64,000 nucleotides of DNA from Dryas octopetala. Its lineage: Eukaryota > Streptophyta > Magnoliopsida > Rosales > Rosaceae. The notes under the pieces are model-generated. The model was not told the origin of the DNA, searched no databases, and saw only the letters and a list, made by a program, of their open reading frames with translations. The stretch spans positions 12,693,271 through 12,757,270 of the forward strand of contig OY992834.1 of assembly GCA_963921425.1 (NCBI GenBank), written 5' to 3'. The translations under genes were made by a program, and so were the position numbers. This document shows positions 34,101-45,318 of the stretch, piece after piece; position 1 is the stretch's first letter; every line of letters begins with the position of its first letter.

Positions 34101-36448
34101 TGCAAATGATGGTATAGGCTGGGACTGAGGAACATTAGGGTGAGTCCTGGGGGCTGATGACCCACCATCTGAATATGAATCTGTCCGTTTATCAAGCCTC
34201 AACTCTTCATGTGTATCTGGATGTGTTATCTTCACAGGAGTTTTACGAGGGCCAGCATACTTCCCACCCTGCTGTTGGGGGTATTGTGGGGCTAAGCCCA
34301 TCCCCAAGTTGCCTAACTGAGGCAGCTGAGGACCCATTTGGGGGGTAAAACTCAGGTTCTGTCCCTGATGCATAATTCCCTGAGACTGCATTGGATGGGG
34401 TTGGAGACCTGGAACAAACACCGGCGGCTGCACTTGAGTGCTACCCATTGGTAATGGCATAGGCATTGGCATTTGCATTGAATTGGCACTCATACCCTGA
34501 GACTGCATCTGCTGGTTAGGGCCAAACTGAACAGAAACCTGTGGCTGATGAAATGGCATTGACATGGAGATCCCAGCCATTGGATGACCAGAAGGTTTCA
34601 GATTTTGGCCAGTAGGGGGTGCAGGTGGTAAGACTTGCACATCCTTTTTAGTCTTGGGTACCAGATGAGCCTCAGCAGCATTAGCTTGGTCGACAGAAGC
34701 GTGATCTTTCCTTGGTAACTGCTGCTTAGGAACAGAAGGGGTTGGCTGTGATGGCACAGTTCTAAAGGAATCGTGGCGTGCCTACATGTTTAGAAAAGAC
34801 AATCAATTTTGCAAATTAATAAAACAAATCAAAAAGTACAACCAGCCAAAAAATTTCAACACTACCCAATGTGACACACTTACTCATGACAATTAAGTGA
34901 AAGGTGAGGAAGTTCAAACCAAATTCAAAGGAACCCATATCATATATAACAGAATAATTAAACAAAGAAAGCAATACTTCATATTATTTGCAAAGAGAAT
35001 GGAATAAAAGGAAGGAAAGGAGCTACGGTGTAGATGCACTTCTGACAAAAAGTATCATGTGTAAATATGTACTTGAACTCATAATAGTATTTATTGACAT
35101 ATAAGCCAGATGGGAGTGAAGGGAAGTATGGTAACCTGGTCACGTTTCTGCTCATCCAAATTTGGGGGAGCTGAGCTAGTTCTAGCAGGAATCTACAAAC
35201 GAGGGGAACAACGTCACATTTAAATACATGGTCTAAAGTGTTCAGCACTTGAAATACAAGGAAATTGAAAATTTGCATCAAGTTCGACAAGGGTATAGGA
35301 ATACCTGCATCCCATTCACCAAACCAGGACTTATGGACCCAAACTGAAATGAAAATCCCTTGGACGCATCTCCTGGGGCTAAACCATCAGAAAATGTTAA
35401 GAACACAGTTATTAACATCTGTCAACTTACAATGTATCATATTATAAATAAAATGTTCCTGTGTGTGGGAAGTGCATTACTGCATTGCCTATATGAAAGA
35501 ACAATTTCAAGAGAAGAATTGGCATCATCACATTATTATAACATATGTAAAATATGCTAGCATTCCCAACATCAGGGACAGGAAAATTCGCGGTCCATAG
35601 TGTGAACTTACACTTTGCAGGGGCAGTGGGTGCTCTTGTATCGGAAGTCATGGAAGCATTTTGTGAAGTCGGAGCCTTTGGAACTGTTCGGGAGCTTCTC
35701 TGAGGGGCTGATGGTTCAGTTTGCTTGGGAGCTGTGCTTACAACCGGTGCATCAGAGACTCCTACATTAAAATCAACCAAATAAATTGCATAATCAAACC
35801 AAATGGGAAAAACACATTTTAAAAGGAATTGCATTTTCTTAAATTCCCATATTCCTTCAACCAGGTATAGAAACTTATACAGCATATCACATAAATTCCC
35901 AGAATGATATAGAAAAGAGAAAAACTGGGTATTTTGAAATCCATACCATGCAATTGGGGCTGTAGATGGGCTCCATTTTGCACACCACCGCGTGGTGCAG
36001 AAGCAATACCCGAATCCGAAGGATTTACAGTGGCTACACTTGCCCTAGATTGCCCTCCTTGTGCATTGTTATTAATCTTCTTAAAACTGAATATTTAAAA
36101 TAAAAATCATCAAACCCTAATCCCCAACAACCACGTAATTAAAAGCCACAAAAAATAACCCCCATAATTTCACATCACAGTCCAAAGCAACTCAATTGCA
36201 TAGATTATTAAAATACAACTAAAATTGATCAGAAGCAAACCCTAACATACAGATACATATACAAAATACATAACTGCATATGCACACCTGCGGTTGTTGT
36301 TGAGGGAAGGGGCGGGCCCACCGGCGCCGGCGGCGGTGCCCTTACGGTAAGCGGGTGAGAATCCCCTGTGCTGCTGGTTAGAGCTCGCGGATCGCTCTGA
36401 TTTCCGATACTCCTGGTTCTTATCCGGCCTTGATTGATTGAAGGACAT
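28198..36448 (-). CDS. eukaryotic translation initiation factor 4G (eIF4G)
   Basis: There are nine coding exons on the minus strand: 36448-36288, 36086-35947, 35761-35612, 35378-35305, 35192-35136, 34781-33387, 33241-30126, 28820-28626 and 28528-28198. They join in frame to 1872 codons, slightly longer than the Arabidopsis protein. The product is the scaffold of the cap-binding complex eIF4F, bridging eIF4E, eIF4A and, through eIF3, the 40S ribosome. It opens MSFNQSRPDK, the family start, so I prefer this ATG to the one three codons upstream. A long disordered Gln/Pro/Ser-rich half carries the eIF4E-binding motif YSRDFLM (near residue 1055, fitting YxxxxL-hydrophobic). The MIF4G HEAT domain follows at about 1230-1450 (LNKLTPQNFEKLFEQV). 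Exons 8-9 encode the C-terminal MA3 domain, ending RILEKFI. A likely intron in the 5' leader spans 36657-36566. Exon 7 is unusually long (3.1 kb), as in other plants. Confidence 0.96.
29845..29888. repeat. poly(T)-type micro-insertion in eIF4G intron
   Basis: AAACAAATGCATCCTT occurs exactly twice (29845-29860 and 29873-29888), around a 12-bp insert TTTTTTTGGTCA. The inverted insert reads TGACC followed by A7. It lies in intron 7 of eIF4G, so it is harmless to the coding sequence. Confidence 0.65.
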
Positions 36449-36659
36449 ATATTCCAAACCTTAATTCCCAATTTTCTCGTTCAAATTTGAGCCCTTTTTT
36501 TCACTGCAACCAAGCACACAGATCCACAAGCCCCAAAATCAAAAACCAACGATACCCACCGAACCCTAGAAAATAAAAATCATATATTTATTCATTCATG
36601 CGCATACACAAACAACCCAAGTAATATGACAGTGATTAGGGTTTGATTAGTGTGTACCT

Positions 36660-37233
36660 GTAGAGTGAGAGAGTGGACAAAGATTAGGGTTTTATAGGGA
36701 AACCATGAGAAAGCGCAGAGAGTGATAGAAAAAACTTAAACAGAGAGAGAAACAAAAATGGGTATTTTGGTGTTTTGGTGAGAGAGAGAGGGGGAGGGTG
36801 GGTTATTGTGGTAACAAACTGACCCGTCAGGTGGTCAAAAGGTAGGTTTTTTAGGAGATCAGAAATCGAATGGGTCTTCTTGCTCTCCCCTTTTTTCTTT
36901 TTACCCCCTCCATTTTCGTAATTTTTTATTATTTTTTTACTTTCTTTTTTAGTTACCATTCAATTTTCTTTGTCTAATTTCCTTTTTTTACCATTCTATT
37001 TTGTTTTTATTTCTTTGTATACGTGTGTCACTATCACTCTCTCTCTCGTTAAGTGTACTGTCAACCCACCTCACTAAGCAACCCAAAAATAGACTCTAAC
37101 AAAATTAAAAAGTTAAAAAGGAAAGAAAAATCGAAGAGATTCGGTGCTTGTTTTAAGCCCATGGGCCAATGTTCTCTAATTGGTGCTTTTTTAAGCACAC
37201 GTTGCCAATTTTCTTTAATTCCTTCGTGCTGGT
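36660..37233. other. eIF4G promoter region and flank
   Basis: Upstream of the inferred leader exon there is a GA-rich leader stretch (about 36740-36800 as read on the plus strand) and AT-rich sequence with a CT run near 37036-37048. No TATA box was confidently placed. No other gene is supported. Confidence 0.45.
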
Positions 37234-37234
37234 A

Positions 37235-37523
37235 GGCCCGTTTGATATTATTTTTAGAATTGTTAAAAGTGATTTTAGATTAGTAGAAGCACTTTTGGTA
37301 GTGTTTGATAAAAATAAATGAAAATACTTTTGGGATATAAAAGAGCTTTTAAAGGATTTTTTTGAGAAGCACATGTCAAGTGTTTTTTTTCAGGAAGCAC
37401 TTCTAAGTACTTTTACATGAACCACTTAGAATTTTTATAAAAATATATTTATGCTTCTTAGCAAAAGTGTTTCCAGTAAAAGCAGTTCCAAAAAGCAGTG
37501 TCAAACAAGTGTCAAACAAGCCC
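37235..37523. mobile_element. MITE with GGCCCGTTTGA-type ends
   Basis: The left end GGCCCGTTTGATA and the inverted right end GGGCTTGTTTGACA are similar. The interior holds repeated AAGCACTTTT/AAAAGTGCTT-like blocks. It resembles the short MITE at 55246-55404. The flanking duplication is unclear (TA or TTA-like), so the superfamily is uncertain; Harbinger or hAT are both possible. Confidence 0.55.
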
Positions 37524-37630
37524 TTAATCTTGGTTGGATTGGGGTGGTAGATAATTGGATATGATATGGGAGAGAAACTATTAGATATAAGCGATATACT
37601 AAGTGACATATCTAGTAGTGTAACGGCCCA

Positions 37631-37678
37631 AATACACATACATAGTTTTTTTTTTACCAATAATACATGTACATAGTT
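37631..37678. repeat. micro-insertion with 17-bp direct repeats
   Basis: AATACACATACATAGTT (37631-37647) and AATACATGTACATAGTT (37662-37678) flank a 14-bp insert. The inverted insert reads ATTGGT followed by A8, so its A-tail lies next to the left repeat. Confidence 0.6.
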
Positions 37679-37811
37679 AATAAAGTCAGTTTGTATTGAA
37701 ATTTTTCTTTTTTGGTTGTAAAGAAATTTGAATGGTTTTCAACGTCATTAAAATTGTTTGTTTTCTTAACCTGATGGGAAAAATTTTATTTAATACTTCT
37801 CCGCATAGTAC

Positions 37812-37859
37812 ATTCTAAGAAGTACTTTTTTTTTTTAAAGAATATTCTAAGTAGTACTT
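37812..37859. repeat. micro-insertion with 16-bp direct repeats
   Basis: ATTCTAAGAAGTACTT (37812-37827) and ATTCTAAGTAGTACTT (37844-37859) flank a 16-bp T-rich insert. The inverted insert ends in an A-run. It is weaker than the others because the insert lacks the TTGGCC-like part. Confidence 0.5.
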
Positions 37860-38486
37860 CCGAAGTATACAAGATAGAGTGGTAAGGTATACTTGGAGTT
37901 CTAAATGAGAAATTATTAAAAGGAACTAGGGATGGAATTTGGATTGGGCCAACTTGAACTCGCACAAACCCAATTTGTCTTTTTAGCCCAAATTAGCATG
38001 AACCCTTATTCAACCCGCCCAAATTGGATTGGGAAAACTCAAAGCCACCCAAATCCACCCGAACCCAATTTGTCGTTTGAGCCCGAATGGATAAGATTAA
38101 AAAAGCTTGAACACAACCCAAGCACGAATTCTTATTCAACCCGAACAATTTTGCTTTAGTCCCGTGATCGAATTTTCTCTAGTTCCCATATGTACGTTGC
38201 CAATTTTGGTGGGGTTGGGATTGACCAAGAAACTACTACATTGAAATGATGCACTATATGGCAGGTTTAGTAGTTAACAATCCAACAATACTGAGCTATG
38301 TTTGCATAGTTAATAAAGTCAATTTGTATTGAAATTTGTTCAATGTCATTAAAGTTGTTTGTTTTGTCACGCCCGGACCCCCGACAAGATAAATTATAAA
38401 AAAAAAAATTTTGAATTTTCGGGATATTACATGTTTTCTTTTATGTTTTTTCTTTTATAATGACTTTATTTCTTTTATAAAATTAA

Positions 38487-39654
38487 GGGGGGTGTACTCA
38501 ATCAAGACTTTTAAAGACTTTTGTTAAATTAAAAAGTCAGGAGGTACTCAATCAAGACTTTTATATACTTTTAAAAAGTCTATGAAAGTCAGGGAGTACT
38601 CAATCAAGACTTTTTAAAAGTCTATGAAAGTCATACGATACTCAAAATGTCAATGACTTTCACATATTTCTCAAATCGATAGATTTTGAAAGACTTTTGG
38701 CATTAAAGTATATATACCAAATCTTTTTATTTCTCTTCCATTCCCCCCCAAGACTTTGAAAGACTTTTGAGAAAAGGCTTCCCATTTTCTCTCTTCGCCT
38801 CCTCCAGCATTGCTTGCGTGTGTGTATGTCAATTCCAACATTGATACACATATTCCTTATATTGTTCTATCACTATGTCATTACATATAAATAGACATGT
38901 CATATACGGTTCTAACTCCAGACTTCAATGCTCCAGAAGTTAGTTTTCTGAGTTTACAACATGTCAATTATAATATATTGTTCCACCCTTTTATTCTTTG
39001 TATGTTTACATTGAGAGTTTCAAGAATGACTTGAGTTAGATTTATTTGTTAGATACAATAATAAAGAGATTAGTTCAACATTATTTAAATTTTTGACTTA
39101 TATGTTAAGTAGTAATACAACATTATTTCTTTCAAATTTTAAAACTTATATGCATTTCTCATTATGTATTATTTTATTTTTTAATTTAATTGTCTTCACA
39201 CTTGGAAGCTCGTTTTCGTCAACGTTACCTGGATTTAACATTATCCGTGTAACATTGAATAGTAAATTTCGACAAATATTGAAGACCAGTTTTAGAGCAT
39301 TCAATATATTAGTAGGTTTCTTAACAATCTTGATTTCTTAGAGGTTATTCTTTCATCAGCTTGTCATTTTTTGTTTGATTTCACTGCTTTTTCATTGTCT
39401 TTCTGTTTGATTTCATTGCGTTTTGATTGCCCTTTGTGATATACGGATGCTGTTATCTCACAATATTTCACAATGATATTTGTATCAAGAAGTCATTGAA
39501 AATCTATCAATGTCTATGAAAGTTTTTTAATAAAACTTCATGAAAGTCTATAAAAGTCTATAAAACTCTTTGAAAGTTTATCATAATTCTGAAAGTCTAT
39601 GAAAGTCTGTCACTTAAAAAAAGTCTTTAAAAATCTGGATTGAGTGCACCCTCC
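38487..39654. mobile_element. PIF/Harbinger-like non-autonomous DNA transposon, 1.17 kb
   Basis: The ends are GGGGGGTGTACTCAATCAAG (left) and, inverted, GGAGGGTGCACTCAATCCAG (right). They are flanked by the 3-bp duplication TAA (38484-38486 and 39655-39657). The left subterminal zone repeats GTACTCAATCAAGACTTTT three times, about 50 bp apart (38492-38620). The right zone has many inverted AAAGTCTATGAAAGTCT-like copies (39480-39640). The interior is AT-rich and contains no transposase. TWA target duplications are typical of PIF/Harbinger. Confidence 0.85.
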
Positions 39655-39657
39655 TAA

Positions 39658-40969
39658 ATAAACCAAAAAAATAAAAAAGAGGCTTTGGATATCAACCCAA
39701 ATGGTGTAGCTTCTATTAGATTTAACACATGCTTTTCTTTGTTTTGATTTAGTCTCATTTCTGATTTTTGTATGTTCATTTTACCCCTTGATGTAAATAA
39801 TAGAAATAAATTTAAAATCCTTGATTTTATGTATTTATTACACCTAAATTGAATTTTGAATGTTTTTATTGACAATAAGTTTCAACACACCTGCATCCAA
39901 TCTAAAAAATTGTCAAAATCTAAAAAGTGTCAACATATAAACACTCAACCATATGACATAAACACCTAATATACTTATAATCTACAGATCTACCTACTAT
40001 ATATATATATAGAGGGAAAATTGAAACAATCAACCTCCACTTTGGGTAATAAAAAAAAAAAAAGAGAAGATAATATAATAAAAAGGTAACAACTTGGATT
40101 TAGGTTTACGTGCACGAGTGATTGAATATTGAATTTGGTTTTCTCCATTGCTCTCACGTTGAAGTAATCTCTCTCTCTCTTCTTTTTCTTTTATTTAATT
40201 TGATGCTATATTAACACCTCACTAACCTTTTTACAGCTTTACCAATGGTTAATATCATTTACCCCAAACCCAGTATCAGAATTTCTACATGCCCTATTTG
40301 GTCTATTTTGTAATAAAAAAATTAAAAAAACCCAAAAAATATTTTCATATTCTTCTCTCTTATATTCTAATTATGTAGTGTAGTTTGTGATCATAACCAT
40401 TTATCATAACCGTTTATTTATTTAGATCACCCTTTAATATCATTTATGTAAAAAATCAACCAAATTGAAAATTATTTGGTCATGTATCTATTATAAAACA
40501 AACAAACAGTAAATGTAATTGTTTTATTTGTTTATTTTATTGAAATTACATAATCAAACTATTTCTAATTTGTTTGATATTTTGCAAAGATGATTTTTAA
40601 ATTGATTAGTGTTACATTTTTTCTTTCAAAAACTTACTCTTAGCCGTTGGATATATTTTAATGAAGAGTACGGAATTTAAATGTAGAGGAAGCAAATGAA
40701 TAGGATTGTATATGGATCCATAAATCAAATCTTGGGTCATTTTAGAACTACCATTATTAATCAGGGCTCGGTTTCTGGGCTTTAGAGTGGGTTGGACCAA
40801 ATTTGGATGGTCAACATTTTTATTCTGTTTTTTTTTCCTTTGTTCTGTTATTATGCGTTTAGTCTTGAATGATACTTACCGATTTGACATTAATTTTCAA
40901 AAGCCCTTTTGTAAGTCTTTGGAGTTAATTCAAATGGTAAGGGTGAGTGAGATAAAAATTAGGGAGATT
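39658..40969. other. intergenic, AT-rich
   Basis: No gene is supported. A degraded foldback-MITE core lies at about 40370-40620 (listed separately), and a short TA run near 39996. Confidence 0.5.
40370..40625. mobile_element. degraded foldback MITE core (family of 62.6 and 63.5 kb)
   Basis: The left arm (AAATTATTTGGTCATGTATC) and right arm (TACATAATCAAACTATTTC) are inverted versions of each other. They match the palindromic core of the better-preserved copies at 62556-62931 and 63451-63879. The outer ends and target duplications are not recognisable. Confidence 0.45.
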
Positions 40970-41370
40970 TAGAGTCAAGTTTATTTTATGAGTCTTTTTT
41001 AGATTAAGACCGATAGTGATTTAGAGTTTTTAATTAAGTCTTTTTATTTTTCTTTTTTGACTGCTTTCTATTAGGTTTTAAGTAGCCCAAAATCTCAGAG
41101 TTAAAACCTAACATGCAGCCTCTACAAAGCCCACTCTACACCCTAGGAGAGGAAATACCCTTCAAATATAGGGAAATACCCTTCAAATAGGGGAAAGACT
41201 TTATTATGAATTTAAAGAATTTTCTTATAAATTAAAAGGACTTTATTATGAATTAAAAGGATTTTCTAATAAATGATTATGAATTAAAAAAAATTTCTTA
41301 TAAATTTTAAAACACCTCTGATTTTCATCTAAAAACTATTTTTCTAAAGAACTTAAGTCTAATTATCTTT
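40970..41370. repeat. dispersed direct repeat, copy 1
   Basis: This stretch is repeated at about 42050-42405. Shared blocks include ATTTTATGAGT, AAGACYGRTAGTGATTTAG, CTACACCCTAGGAGAGGAAA, GGGGAAAGACTTTATTATGA and TAAATTTTAAAACACCTC. It ends near 'cttaagtctaatta'. The spacing is about 1.06 kb. It could be two copies of an unnamed repeat or a local tandem duplication. Confidence 0.75.
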
Positions 41371-42049
41371 AAAAATTATGATTAGATTAAGTCAAAAATT
41401 TGATTCTCTTCTATGTAATGTAACCAAAAAAAAAAAAAAAATACCCCTCTTGTCCTTCCGATCTCCTTTGCTTTTGAATTTGGACTTCCATTACTTTTCC
41501 ACGATTCCCTGTAGAACCAATTAATAGACTTTATTGCTTCTTTATTGGGAGCTTATGGGTCACAATGAAACCAACAAATCGAGGACTCTTTGAGCATAAG
41601 GTAACCCCTTAATCTTTTTTAATAAAATTACTATTTGATCTTTTAATAATTTTTCATCTCCTTATTAATAATTTTGAAAAGCTTCACAAATTTTGACAAA
41701 TATAAAATAAAACCTAATAGAAATCCATGAGTAGAGGCTTTAGAGCTTGTCCATACAAAACCAGTTTAATTACAAGGGAAGGCTGCCCAAGAGCTCACAT
41801 ACTAACCTAAAGTGTACTAATTTTCTAATGTGAGATATTAGGATCCTTACAGTCCACAACACTTTTGTACCCAACGTCAATTGACCATAACACGACTAGC
41901 ATCTGACCATCGTTGGCTGCGCATATTAGAGTTACTAAAATCTGTTCATCATATTAATGATGTGTTAGTATACATGTCAATATCTTACTTAATTATTAGA
42001 AATAAATAAGATTCAAAATGAATCCAAATTTTAATAAAATAAAAAGGAA

Positions 42050-42405
42050 GACTTAGAGTGCAGTCTATTTTATGAGTTTTTTTTATACTAAGACTGGTAG
42101 TGATTTAGGGTTTTTAAATTAAGTTTTTTTATTTTTTTTCTTTGACGGTTTTATGTTAGGTTTTAACTCCAAGATTTTGGGCAGTCTACAAATCTCATTC
42201 TATACCCTAGGAGGGGAAATACCCTTCAAATCGGGGAAAGACTTTATTATGAATTAAAATAATTTTCTTATAAATTAAAAGAACTTTATTATGAATTAAA
42301 AGGATGTTCTTATAAATTATTATGAATTAAAAGAATTTTCTTATAAATTTTAAAACATCCTCGGTCTCCATCTAAAAACAATTTTTCTAAAAGATCTAAG
42401 CCTAA
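42050..42405. repeat. dispersed direct repeat, copy 2
   Basis: This is the partner of 40970-41370 with the same order of motifs. It lies directly upstream (by plus-strand coordinate) of the first cysteine-rich peptide gene. It carries no reading frame. Confidence 0.75.
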
Positions 42406-42726
42406 TTAAATACCACATTATTTGGTGACCCTATTAAATAAAAAAACAAAATTTGGTGACCCTGGCTACAGACCTACAGTCATCGAATTTCCAAGCATAT
42501 ACCAACAGTACTAATAGGAAAAATATCAATGTTTTTTCATGGATACAAGTTTCGAAAGAAGAAACAACCATAAATCACCAAAAGAGTCAAATTATTTCAC
42601 AAGAAGAAATTAAAGAGGGGAAAAATTAAAAAAAAGAAAGAAAATGTTCATAATTTTTGTTCTATTTTCAATTTATTAATTAGCACCAAGATAATCACTT
42701 GATGTTGTTGCACTTTACAGTTCAAA

Positions 42727-43323
42727 TCAATGGGAAAATGGAGGAGGGGTGCATGGCTGACCAGGCTCACAACAGCAATAACAACTGTGATTTATGCACC
42801 TATTCACAAAACAGTACCCATGAGAGACATAACACCGGATAATGCAATCTTCAGGAAATATACATTGAAATGGCTTTTGGGTTTCCTCGATATCCTCCAT
42901 TATTGCATGATGATCCCTTGCTTCAGTTTCATTTGCAAAACCTACAACTAACATTTTGAACTTGTTCACAGTGCGTACTGTTTTTATAATAGTGCAACAT
43001 ATCAGACAAGTTTTGGTAATCTCCAAACCAAGACTTGAGATTAAAAAAAAAAAAAAAAAGCAAAAGTTTTGCATTTGGTATTCTTTAGAAAAATCGTTTT
43101 TTGTTTTCATTTTTAATAATTATAGATGAAATGAGGAAGAAAATTTTTTAAAATAGTTTTTAGATAGAATACTCAATATAATTTTATTTTTATTTTTTAA
43201 ATCAAGTTTATAGTGTTATTAATTAAGACATTTGAAAAAGAGAAAGAGAAAATAGGCTTAATTACCTCTTCCAATAACTAGGAGGACCAACCAGAAGGCT
43301 ATTGTGGAGGAAGCCTTTAGCAT
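42727..43323 (-). CDS. small secreted cysteine-rich peptide, copy A
   Basis: Two exons on the minus strand, 43323-43266 and 42941-42727, join across a 324-bp GT-AG intron to 90 codons. Exon 1 encodes a hydrophobic signal peptide, MLKASSTIAFWLVLLVIGRG. Exon 2 encodes an acidic linker and a compact domain with ten cysteines spaced C-x5-C-x3-C-x6-C-x4-C-x4-C-x-C-C-C-x5-C, ending GQPCTPPPFSH. The start is chosen because the same exon 1 peptide is conserved in the second copy at 52906-53369. The layout (signal-peptide exon, intron, cysteine domain) is that of plant defensin-like and other secreted cysteine-rich peptides. I do not recognise the exact cysteine pattern and assign no function. It is probably exported to the apoplast or a membrane. 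Confidence 0.8.
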
Positions 43324-43424
43324 TTTCTCAAGTATTTTGGATTTGGGAGGAGAGTAGTGACTAGCAGTGAATTAATTTCAGTTGCTTGGGTATTTTGGTG
43401 GCATTTTCTGTGACTCTAGAAGTT

Positions 43425-43458
<34 letters not shown>

Positions 43459-44227
43459 GGATGATGAATAGAGCCACAGAGGTACGTGATTCCAAATATC
43501 ATATTTTTGGAGTAATTTTCGTACTATGTACATATGCAATTATGCATAATAGAATATGAAAATGACAATATAGCTAACTTTTATATATTGTTCATGTATA
43601 TTTAGCTAGTTTATATAGTAACTAGGTATGTGAATCATTATTTGGCGGCAGCATTTTTTTTGTAACTATAAATATAAAAAAGAATTAAAGTTTCTTTTTC
43701 TATTGGAAGGATGCTGAATAAATTAATTAATTAAGAAAACACCTTTTGGTATTGGATTTCAAAACTATTTTTCACTTTAGAAAAATAAATAATGCATTTT
43801 AGAAAAAGAATTGGTGCATGGTAGGATAATTTCAACAAACAATAATCTAAAAATTCTCAGAGACAACTATTTTAAAAATGCAAAAATACCCCCGCGTGTG
43901 TTGGGCCGTTTTGTGTTCCTCTCCCCGCCCTCATGTGTTGGTGGACTTGGGCCTTCTTTCATTTTCCTCTTCCCCATGCATGTGTTGAGCCGTTTTTGGT
44001 AGAGGACTTGATTTTGGGTCTTGGGTCGTTTTCTGAAAAACTATATTGGAAAAGTATTTGCTACCAAACAAAAACAGTTTCGAATACTATTCTCAAATTG
44101 AATATGAAACAACTATTTTAATTAAAATAAATTAGAATACAATCTAATTACAATTATGCCCTAGCTCTTGAAAATTATTTTGAGAGTAAACCAAACGGGC
44201 CAATTTTTATAGTTCTAAATCAAAACA
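43324..44227. other. 5' flank of peptide gene A, AT-rich
   Basis: This is the likely promoter. A TA microsatellite lies at about 43434-43458. Sequence down to about 43640 is conserved in the duplicate (53370-53650), the rest is not. No other gene is supported. Confidence 0.5.
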
Positions 44228-44236
44228 AGGTAGCCC

Positions 44237-45309
44237 CAAGGAATAAAATTTCGAGTTTCGAGGAAATTTCAACCGAAATTTCGAAGATTTTTAAATTTCG
44301 ACAGAAATTAGACGGAAATGACGGAAATTTTGAATGAAACTTTACCATATGTTTATTTAACATATTATCTACTACATTGATAAAAAACATTGAATAAACC
44401 AAATTATATAGTAAGTTTCATGTGATATAAGATAAATATAATGCGCGCTGAAGGCAAATACTATTAAATAAAATTAGTATAATTATTAAATGAAATTAAT
44501 ATATTTTTTATATTTTATAATCTATACACTAAACCCTATATACTTTATAATCTATACTCTATATTGTTTAAGATATAATATAGGATATTAGAGTTTAGGC
44601 CCATTAGGATATTTTTAATTATTTTTTATATAAAAATGTATTAGAGTTTAAAAACAATTAAACGAAACCCCAAATCATTTTTTTGTTCAAATTGCCCAAA
44701 AGTCTCAAACTACAATAAAAAAAGTCTTTTATTGTTTTTCTCTTTTTGTTTTCTTTTCTTTTTCTTCTTTTCTTTTTTTTCTTCTTTTCTTTTTTTCTCT
44801 TTCCTTCCTTATCTCTCCCCGTGGGCTAACCCCCTTTTTCTTTCCTTTGCTTTCATCTTCTCCTTCTTCTTCGTTGTTGCAGTGCGCCTGTGAGTCTGTA
44901 ACTTTTTTTTTTTTCTCTCTATCACACAATCACACACTCTTATATTTCTCTCTCTGCATCTCCATCACCACCCTCACCTTCACCCTCATCTCTTTCTCCC
45001 TCGTCTCCCCCCCGCCGCCGCTCCCTGCCGCCGAAACCCACCGAATGATGCACATAAAGTTTGAACCATCTCTTCCTCCATCTATCTCTTTCTCCCTCAA
45101 TCTCTTTCTCCCTCATCTCCCCCATGCCGGCCCCCCTGCCGCCGCCCTCTCGATCCCACCCGCCGAAAATTTCGTCGAAATTTCGAAGATTTCGCCGAAA
45201 TTTTGATAATTTCGGCGAAATTATCACGAAAAATCGAAAATTATACGTTTCGATTTCGACCCCTCCTCAAATCGAAAATTTCGCCGAAATTTTTGAAATT
45301 TAAACCCCT
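44237..45309 (+). mobile_element. Mutator-like non-autonomous element, copy 2
   Basis: The ends CAAGGAATAAAATTTCGAG (left) and, inverted, AGGGGTTTAAATTTCAAAA (right) are flanked by a perfect 9-bp duplication, AGGTAGCCC (44228-44236 and 45310-45318). It is homologous to 18361-19310, which lies in the opposite orientation. Shared landmarks are CATATGGTAAAGTTTCATTC (inverted here), the AT-rich block with a GCGCGC-like motif (AATGCGCG) and the purine/pyrimidine-rich block. CGAAATTTCG palindromes cluster at both ends. No transposase is visible. Confidence 0.85.
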
Positions 45310-45318
45310 AGGTAGCCC

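Larger units (their letters stand above)
37524..38486. other. intergenic with small repeats
   Basis: The region holds two micro-insertions (37631-37678 and 37812-37859). A degenerate internal duplication of about 95 bp, rich in AACCC(A/G) motifs, lies at 37920-38150. The sequence at 37670-37760 recurs in shorter form at 38290-38360 without the T-rich segment. No gene was seen. Confidence 0.5.

Noticed and set aside
38366-38440. LTR-like start (TGTCACGCCCGGACCC) of a gypsy-type element
   Set aside because: No partner LTR, primer site or coding part is nearby; too short to call.
44729-45303. Several pyrimidine- or purine-rich frames
   Set aside because: Low-complexity interior of the Mutator-like element; there is no domain and the frames are not kept in the other copy at 18.4-19.3 kb.
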